A stretch of 64,000 bases of DNA from JBMNUM01 sp050946275 (lineage in GTDB: Bacteria; Actinomycetota; Coriobacteriia; Coriobacteriales; CADBOM01): positions 91,154 through 155,153 of the forward strand of contig JBMNUM010000002.1 in NCBI GenBank assembly GCA_050946275.1, given 5' to 3'. Position numbers and translations under genes: made by a program. Below the pieces are notes generated by a model, which was given only the letters and a program-made list of their open reading frames with translations, made no database searches and was not told the DNA's origin. Positions 59,209-64,000 of this stretch are shown here, in pieces. How positions within the stretch are numbered: position 1 is the stretch's first letter; each line of letters opens with the position of its first letter.

Positions 59209-60189
59209 ATGATGAAGACCGCAGACCTGCAGCTGACCGCCGAGTGGGACAAGGTGTTCCCCCGCGACGAGCGCGTCGACCACGCGAAGGTGACGTTCGT
59301 GAACCGCTACGGCATCACGCTTGCGGCGGACCTGTACAAGCCGAAGGATACCGAGGGCAAGCTCCCCGCCATAGCCGTGAGCGGCCCGTTCGGCGCCTGC
59401 AAGGAGCAGTCGAGCGGCCTGTACGCACAGGAGATGGCGGTCCGCGGGTTCCTCGCGGTCGCGTTCGACCCCTCGTTCACCGGCGAGTCCGGCGGAGAGC
59501 CCCGGCGCATGGCCTCTCCCGACATCAACACCGAGAACTTCCTGGCCGCGGTCGACTACCTGAGCTGCCGAGACGACGTCGATCCCGAGCGCATCGGGAT
59601 CATCGGCATCTGCGGCTGGGGCGGCATGGCCGTCAACGCCGCCGCTCTCGACCCGCGCATCAAGGCCACCGCGGCGATGACCATGTACGACATGACGCGC
59701 ATCGCGCGCGAGGGCTACTTCGGCAGCGCCGACAACAAGGAGGCGCGCGACGAGCAGCGCGCCGCGTGGGCGGCGCAACGCACGGCCGAGTACGCCTCGG
59801 GCGCATACGTACGTGGAGGCGGAGTCATCGACCCGCTTCCCGAGGACGCCCCCGATTTCGTGAAGGACTACCACGCCTACTACAAGACCGGCCGCGGATA
59901 CCATGAGCGCTCGGGCAACTCGACCGACGGCTGGAACAACACCGGCACGATGTCGTTCATCAACCAGCCCATCCTCTCCATGGCCGGCGAGATCGACGCC
60001 CCCGTACTCCTCGTCCACGGCGAGAACGCCCACTCCCGCTACTTCAGCGAAGGTGCTTTCGAGCTGCTCAAGGGCGACAACAAGGAGCTCATGATCATCC
60101 CCGGTGCGAGCCATGTCGATCTGTACGACAACTTCGAGGCCATCCCCTTCGACAAGCTGGAGGAATTCTTCGGGAGATACCTCGGGTAG
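59209..60189 (+). CDS. Alpha/beta hydrolase with cysteine nucleophile elbow
   Basis: 326 residues; AAGGAG lies six bases before ATG 59209. The fold runs VTFVNRYGITLAADLYKP, AIAVSGPFGACKEQSSGLYA, FDPSFTGESGG, then the nucleophile elbow GICGWGG (G-x-C-x-G in place of G-x-S-x-G), and late Asp and His in LVHGENAHS and PGASHVDLYD. This matches the YcjY/dienelactone hydrolase-like group. The substrate is unknown. It is controlled by the divergent MerR regulator. Confidence 0.87.
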   Translation: MMKTADLQLTAEWDKVFPRDERVDHAKVTFVNRYGITLAADLYKPKDTEGKLPAIAVSGPFGACKEQSSGLYAQEMAVRGFLAVAFDPSFTGESGGEPRRMASPDINTENFLAAVDYLSCRDDVDPERIGIIGICGWGGMAVNAAALDPRIKATAAMTMYDMTRIAREGYFGSADNKEARDEQRAAWAAQRTAEYASGAYVRGGGVIDPLPEDAPDFVKDYHAYYKTGRGYHERSGNSTDGWNNTGTMSFINQPILSMAGEIDAPVLLVHGENAHSRYFSEGAFELLKGDNKELMIIPGASHVDLYDNFEAIPFDKLEEFFGRYLG

Positions 60190-60272
60190 GGTGGCTGAGT
60201 GAGGATGAACCGCTTGGGGAAGGTGCCGGCGCCCGCATTGTTCTCGGCCACGCTCGCGCCTTCCCTGTAAGG

Positions 60273-60526
60273 TCAGCGAATCCAGGAGCCCGTGCTATGC
60301 AGCACTTCGCGGCCCACCCCAATGGATCCAAGCTGAACCGAGGTTATCTCGGAGACCCTGGGGGCTTTGAGCAGGTGCCCGGCTTTGGAATGCACCTGCT
60401 CGATGAGCTCCTCGAGCATTCCCTCATGCGCGACGACAGACACCGCGATCCAGCCTTGCTCGGATGCTATAGACGAGATGGTCGAGAGCAGCACGGTCTT
60501 ACCCGAGCCCCTCGGGCGGTCAGCCC
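60273..60526 (-). pseudogene. Remnant of an AAA-type ATPase gene
   Basis: On the minus strand 84 codons read PRGSGKTVLLSTISSIASEQGW and onward to a TGA at 60273. The P-loop and following helix match the ATP-binding proteins of about 400 residues common in actinobacteria. The upstream LVGR-type start and everything after ~80 residues are missing. It lies directly behind the CMD-cupin gene and has no start of its own. The remaining part of the 60190-60528 gap shows nothing. Confidence 0.6.
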
Positions 60527-60528
60527 TC

Positions 60529-61287
60529 TTACGCCAGCGCTCCGTACTGCGAATCATCCACCGGCTCAAGCCACTCCGCATGCCCGTTAACCCCAGGCAC
60601 CTCGATGGCCAGATGCGAGAACCAAGAATCGGGCGCGGCGCCGTGCCAATGCTTGACGCCCGCGGGGATGTTGACAACGGTACCCGGCGTCATCTCGATG
60701 GGATCGCAGCCCCACTCCTGGTAGTAGCCGCGCCCGCCGACGCACACGAGCATCTGCCCGCCCGCCTCGTCGGCATGATGGATGTGCCAGTTGTTGCGGC
60801 AACCCGGCTCGAAGGTGACGTTGAAGATCGGCACCTGCTCGAGCGAGAGCGGAGCGAGATAGCTTTGGCCCACGAAGTATTGGGCGAAGGCGTCGTTGGG
60901 CTCGCCGATCGGGAAGAAGATCGAGTTCTGGTGGCGGTCCTTGTCCGTGAGCTCGGGAACCTCGTCGTTCCAGACCTCCTTGGCGAGGCGGAAGACGGCC
61001 CAATCCTTCGGCCAGCCGACGTACATGGTCGCATGCGTGATGATGGCGGTGGCCTCCTCCTTGGTCACGCCGTGGGCCTTGGCGTTCTGCAGGTGATAGA
61101 CCAGCGACGAATCCGTGATGCCCGAGGCCATGAGCGAGACGACCGTGATGATGCACTTCGTCTTGACGTCGATCGCCGTCTCGTTCCACACCTCGCCGAA
61201 CAGCACATCATCGTTAAGATGCGCGAACATCGGGGCGAAGTCCCCCAGCTGGTCGCGTCCCGCCGTCTGCACGATCTTCTCCGCCAT
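60529..61287 (-). CDS. Carboxymuconolactone decarboxylase-cupin fusion protein
   Basis: 252 residues. Residues ~1-105 form a CMD/AhpD-like all-helical domain (TKCIITVVSLMASGITDSSLVYHLQNAKAHGVTKEE) without the CxxC pair needed for peroxidase activity. Residues ~125-245 form a cupin with RNNWHIHHADEAGGQMLVCVGG and GTVVNIPAGVKHWHGA, carrying the His/Glu metal set. ATG 61287 is preferred for spacing to AAGGAG. Such fusions lie in flavodoxin and short-chain dehydrogenase clusters like this one. The substrate is unknown. Confidence 0.88.
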   Translation of the reverse strand: MAEKIVQTAGRDQLGDFAPMFAHLNDDVLFGEVWNETAIDVKTKCIITVVSLMASGITDSSLVYHLQNAKAHGVTKEEATAIITHATMYVGWPKDWAVFRLAKEVWNDEVPELTDKDRHQNSIFFPIGEPNDAFAQYFVGQSYLAPLSLEQVPIFNVTFEPGCRNNWHIHHADEAGGQMLVCVGGRGYYQEWGCDPIEMTPGTVVNIPAGVKHWHGAAPDSWFSHLAIEVPGVNGHAEWLEPVDDSQYGALA

Positions 61288-61310
61288 TGTCATTCTCCTT
61301 TTCTCGTCGA

Positions 61311-61343
61311 TGAGTCAGATCTGGACTGTCCACTTTTGACTCA
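61311..61343. repeat. Class C palindrome that supplies the TetR stop codon
   Basis: TGAGTCAGATCTGGAC and GTCCACTTTTGACTCA. Its last TCA (61341-61343) is the TGA stop of the TetR gene. Confidence 0.7.
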
Positions 61344-61982
61344 TTTTGCGTGCGCGGCGTTGATGCAGGTGAGCACGAAGTCCGCATAGGATTGCGCGAA
61401 CGTGCCCTTCGTCTCGGGGAGACCCGCCGCGCGCATGGCCTCCCGCGTCGTCTCCGCGAAGTTGTGGTGGCTGTAGAGCCCGGGTGCCTGGTAGAGCAGC
61501 CGCAGGTAGAGGTCGATCGCCGCCTCCTCGTCGACGCCGCATTGGCGCTGGAGCAGCCCGGTCATCGGCCCGAGCATCTCCGCGAACCCCCGCTTGAATT
61601 CCGTGAGGCGCTCGAGGGTCACGTTCGACTCGATGACCGAGACGAGCATCTCCTGATAGCGCAGGAAGCTGCCATGGCGGTCCGTCACCTCTGCCCAGAT
61701 GCGCGCGAAACGCTCGGCGGGCATGGGCGCGTCGGCCAGCTCGGCTTCGAGCTCCTCGAACCACGCGCGGTTCTTGGCCGAATGCAGCGCCAGGAAGATC
61801 TCCTCCTGCGTGGCCGCGTACTTGTACAGGTTGGAGCGCGACCATCCCAGCCGTTCCGCGATGGTGCCCATCGTGATCTGGTGGTACGGCCGCGATGCGA
61901 ACAGCTCGTCGGCCGCCTGCATGATGGCATCCATGCGCTCCTGCTTCTGCTCCGGCGAGCGCGCGCGTAAATAATCGCCCAT
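61341..61982 (-). CDS. TetR-family regulator
   Basis: 213 residues. The HTH (ITMGTIAERLGWSRSNLYKYAATQEEIFLAL, ~36-66) and an all-helical ligand domain with FKRGFAEMLGPMTGLLQ. GAAGGGAGG precedes ATG 61982. It is divergent from the flavodoxin gene, and a 14-bp dyad lies between, so it likely represses that operon. Confidence 0.9.
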   Translation of the reverse strand: MGDYLRARSPEQKQERMDAIMQAADELFASRPYHQITMGTIAERLGWSRSNLYKYAATQEEIFLALHSAKNRAWFEELEAELADAPMPAERFARIWAEVTDRHGSFLRYQEMLVSVIESNVTLERLTEFKRGFAEMLGPMTGLLQRQCGVDEEAAIDLYLRLLYQAPGLYSHHNFAETTREAMRAAGLPETKGTFAQSYADFVLTCINAAHAK

Positions 61983-62018
61983 GGGATCCTCCCTTCCGAG
62001 GCGATTCTAACAAAAGTC

Positions 62019-62067
62019 TTGCATAAGTGACAAGATGTCGTTTATACTTTTAGCGACACATTGTCAC
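62019..62067 (+). promoter_or_regulatory. Flavodoxin operon promoter with TetR operator
   Basis: TTGCAT (62019), 18 bp, TATACT (62043). GTGACAAGATGTCG (62027-62040) and CGACACATTGTCAC (62054-62067) form an inverted repeat with two mismatches flanking the -10 box. Confidence 0.72.
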
Positions 62068-62096
62068 TAACTGGGACCAACAGAAAGGAACTCACC

Positions 62097-62609
62097 ATGG
62101 CAACCCTCATCGCGTACTACTCCCGCAAGGGCGAGAACTACTGGGCCGGCGGCGTCAAGAACATCGAGAAGGGCAACACCGAGCGCATCGCCGAGTTCAT
62201 CGCCGAGGCGACGGGCGGCGACCTCTTCGAGATCGACACGGTCAAGGAATACGCCGCCGACTACTATGAGTGCATCGACGACGCGCAGGCCGAGCTGCGA
62301 CAGGGCGCGCGACCGGAGATCGAGGCGGACGTCGAGAACATGGACGACTACGACACGATCTTCCTCGGCTACCCCAACTGGTGGGGCACCTGCCCGATGT
62401 GCGTGTTCACCTTCCTCGAGGGGCACGACCTCTCCGGCAAGCGCATCATCCCCTTCTGCACGAGCGAGGGCAGCGGTCTGGGTGGCAGCGAGCGCGACAT
62501 CAAGAAGGCCTGTCCCGGCGCAAAGGTCGAGCGCGGCCTGGCCATCGTCGGCCACAAGGCTGCGCAATCGCACGACGAGGTCGTCGCCTGGGCGAGGAAG
62601 TTCGCGTAG
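62097..62609 (+). CDS. Flavodoxin
   Basis: 170 residues; AAAGGAA precedes ATG 62097. ATLIAYYSRKGENYWAGG with NTERIAEFIAEATGGDLFEI is the FMN phosphate loop, and GYPNWWGTCPMCVFTFLE the isoalloxazine loop. It is of the flavodoxin_4 type that also serves quinone or small-molecule reduction. It is the first gene of a flavodoxin-SDR-NTF2 operon. Confidence 0.92.
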   Translation: MATLIAYYSRKGENYWAGGVKNIEKGNTERIAEFIAEATGGDLFEIDTVKEYAADYYECIDDAQAELRQGARPEIEADVENMDDYDTIFLGYPNWWGTCPMCVFTFLEGHDLSGKRIIPFCTSEGSGLGGSERDIKKACPGAKVERGLAIVGHKAAQSHDEVVAWARKFA

Positions 62610-62641
62610 GCGCGGGACGGAGGAAGAAGGGGGCTGGCGGC

Positions 62642-63484
62642 ATGGCTGGCAACGAGGTGCTTCTTTGGACGGGCGCCGGGCAGATCGGCATGGCGATCGC
62701 GCGGCGCGTGGGCTTTGGCAAGAAGATCGTCGTGGGCGACAAGTCGCTTGCGAACGCCGAGGCGGTCGCGAAGACGATGACTGAGGCGGGTTTCGACGTG
62801 GAACCGGTCGAGATGGATCTCTCGAGCCGCGAGTCGGTGCTGCGGATGATCGAGCGCGGGCAGGAACTCGGAGAGATCGCGATGCTCGTCAACGCCGCCG
62901 GCGTCTCGCCGAGCCAGGCCTCCATCGAGACCATCTTGAAGGTCGACCTCTACGGCACGGCGATGCTCCTCGAGGAGGTCGGCAAGGTCATCGCGCCCGG
63001 CGGCGTCGGAGTCACCATCTCGAGCCAATCGGGAAAGCGCATGCCGCAGCTCACCGCCGAGGAGGACCGCGCGCTGGCGACGACCCCTCCCGGCGAGCTG
63101 CTCGACCTGCCGCTGCTCCAGCCCGAGAACGTGCGCGATACGCTGCACGCCTACCAGCTCTCCAAACGCTGCAACGAGAAGCGCGTGATGCACGAGGCGG
63201 TCCGTTGGGGCGAGCGCGGCGCGCGCATCAACTCCATCTCCCCCGGCATCATCGTGACGCCGCTGGCCATCGACGAGTTCAACGGCCCGCGCGGCGACTT
63301 CTACAAGAACATGTTCGCGAAGTGCCCGGCCGGACGTCCCGGCACGGCCGACGAGATCGGCGCCCTCGCGGCGTTCATCATGGGTCCTCAGGGCGCGTTC
63401 ATCACCGGAAGCGACTTCCTCATCGACGGCGGCGCGACGGCGAGCTACTACTACGGTCCGCTGCAACCGGAGGGAAGGGAGTAG
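62642..63484 (+). CDS. Short-chain dehydrogenase/reductase
   Basis: 280 residues. The nucleotide loop is GAGQIGMAIARR (about 11-22), a variant of TGxxxGxG; NAAG and the catalytic YQLSK follow, and GFITGSDFLIDGG-type end (GAFITGSDFLIDGG) is typical. An insert between ISSQSGKRMP and YQLSK of about 40 residues is longer than usual. It reduces or oxidises an alcohol/ketone with NAD(P). It starts 32 bp after the flavodoxin gene. Confidence 0.9.
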   Translation: MAGNEVLLWTGAGQIGMAIARRVGFGKKIVVGDKSLANAEAVAKTMTEAGFDVEPVEMDLSSRESVLRMIERGQELGEIAMLVNAAGVSPSQASIETILKVDLYGTAMLLEEVGKVIAPGGVGVTISSQSGKRMPQLTAEEDRALATTPPGELLDLPLLQPENVRDTLHAYQLSKRCNEKRVMHEAVRWGERGARINSISPGIIVTPLAIDEFNGPRGDFYKNMFAKCPAGRPGTADEIGALAAFIMGPQGAFITGSDFLIDGGATASYYYGPLQPEGRE

Positions 63485-63487
63485 GCC

Positions 63488-63865
63488 ATGACCCCCGACG
63501 AGCAGGCGTGCGCGCAGCTCTACAGAGACCTCTGCGACGCATCCATCCGCAAGGATGCGGCCGGCATCGCGGCGACGCTGGCCGACGATTACGCGCTCAT
63601 CCACATGACGGGAATGCGCCAGTCCGGCGACGAGTATATTGAAGCCGTTCTGGACGGAACGCTAAACTACTACCAGGCAAAACACGAGGAAATCGAGGTG
63701 ACCGTGGCCCCCGATGGGCTCACGGCCAGCATCCGGGGCAGATCGCGCATCACGGCGGCCGTGTTCGGCGGGGGCCGGCACACCTGGCGCCTGCAGCAGA
63801 ATCTGCGCGCAATCAAGCGCGACGGCACGTGGCTGTTGCTCGAATCGCGCGCCTCGACGTACTAA
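63488..63865 (+). CDS. NTF2-like (SnoaL/DUF4440) protein
   Basis: 125 residues, starting four bases after the SDR stop codon. A cone-shaped alpha+beta fold is suggested by LYRDLCDASIRKDAAGIAATLADDYALIHMTG and the strands SIRGRSRITAAVFGGGRHTWRLQQNLRAIKRDGTWLLLES in pattern. Such proteins are small-molecule isomerases, dehydratases or binding proteins. It belongs to the same operon. Confidence 0.87.
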   Translation: MTPDEQACAQLYRDLCDASIRKDAAGIAATLADDYALIHMTGMRQSGDEYIEAVLDGTLNYYQAKHEEIEVTVAPDGLTASIRGRSRITAAVFGGGRHTWRLQQNLRAIKRDGTWLLLESRASTY

Positions 63866-63882
63866 TAGGAGAGGATGGAATC

Positions 63883-64000
63883 ATGAAGGCACTGCTGGTC
63901 AACGGATCGCCGCATAAGAACGGCTGCACGCATACCGCGCTGAACATCGTGGGCGACAGCCTGCGCGAGAACGGCATCGAGGTCGACGAATTCTGGATAG
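63883..64000 (+). CDS. NADPH-dependent FMN reductase-family protein, cut by the window end
   Basis: 39 codons from ATG 63883, after AGGAGAGG. ALLVNGSPHKNGCTHTALNI is the flavin-binding start of this family, close to the protein at 49205. It is the fourth gene of the flavodoxin operon as far as can be seen. Confidence 0.88.
   Translation, partial: MKALLVNGSPHKNGCTHTALNIVGDSLRENGIEVDEFWI

Noticed and set aside
1..64000. tRNA, rRNA, riboswitch or integrase/attachment sites
   Set aside because: No cloverleaf-like gene, conserved rRNA segment, T-box or known riboswitch core, integrase or transposase was recognised by reading both strands; a covariance-model scan could still find small RNAs.

Overview
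The window reads as the chromosome of a high-GC, strictly anaerobic actinobacterium, most likely a gut member of class Coriobacteriia. This is inferred from gene content (pyruvate:ferredoxin oxidoreductase, three glycyl radical enzymes with their activases, ferredoxin-bearing reductases, no respiratory oxygen genes), GC-rich codon use with long spurious antisense frames, and protein families common in that class. Genus and species are not claimed. No rRNA, tRNA, CRISPR array, prophage or transposase gene was seen.

Layout. 1-7.4 kb: the end of a PFOR gene, a flavin reductase-like protein, a plsY-like gene broken by an in-frame TGA, and a MarR-controlled ABC exporter. 7.5-34.2 kb: an anaerobic catabolic island with three glycyl radical enzymes (GREs). 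GRE1 (10700-13207) looks like a diol/glycerol dehydratase and sits with a PucR-type regulator, glycerol dehydrogenase, two MFS transporters, a tiny membrane protein and an activase. GRE2 (24979-27426) and GRE3 (29528-31975) are 815-residue paralogues of a subfamily I cannot name; GRE3 has its own activase, transporter and LysR regulator, GRE2 has no adjacent activase. A GntR-controlled ABC exporter, a nuclease-like protein and the ABC-F factor EttA lie between them. 34.3-52.8 kb: housekeeping and accessory genes (apt, LtrA, AIM24, AEC transporter, DUF169, cell-wall amidase, FeoA-FeoB fusion, WYL regulator, CDF transporter, ferredoxin-linked aldo/keto reductase, Y-family polymerase with a YolD-like partner, HipBA). 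52.9-58.6 kb: a radical SAM/SPASM protein, a cyclophilin-like lipoprotein, a Nudix hydrolase, a lower-GC DUF2075 nuclease/helicase and a candidate type I toxin with antisense RNA. 58.6-64 kb: a redox/detoxification cluster under MerR and TetR regulators (alpha/beta hydrolase, CMD-cupin, flavodoxin, SDR, NTF2-like, FMN reductase).

Two regulatory themes stand out. Two arrays of five TTAG/TCAG-type half-sites in exact 11-bp register (22574 and 58168) look like binding sites for an OmpR/PhoB-family response regulator. The intergenic spaces carry four classes of palindromic repeats, called here class A (CCTGTCAATC...GATTGTCAGG), B (GGAACGCTCC...GGAGCGTTCC), C (TGAGTC...GACTCA) and D (GGGAC...GTCCC). 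Several of them abut or supply stop codons, and one marks the break point of a truncated ion channel gene.
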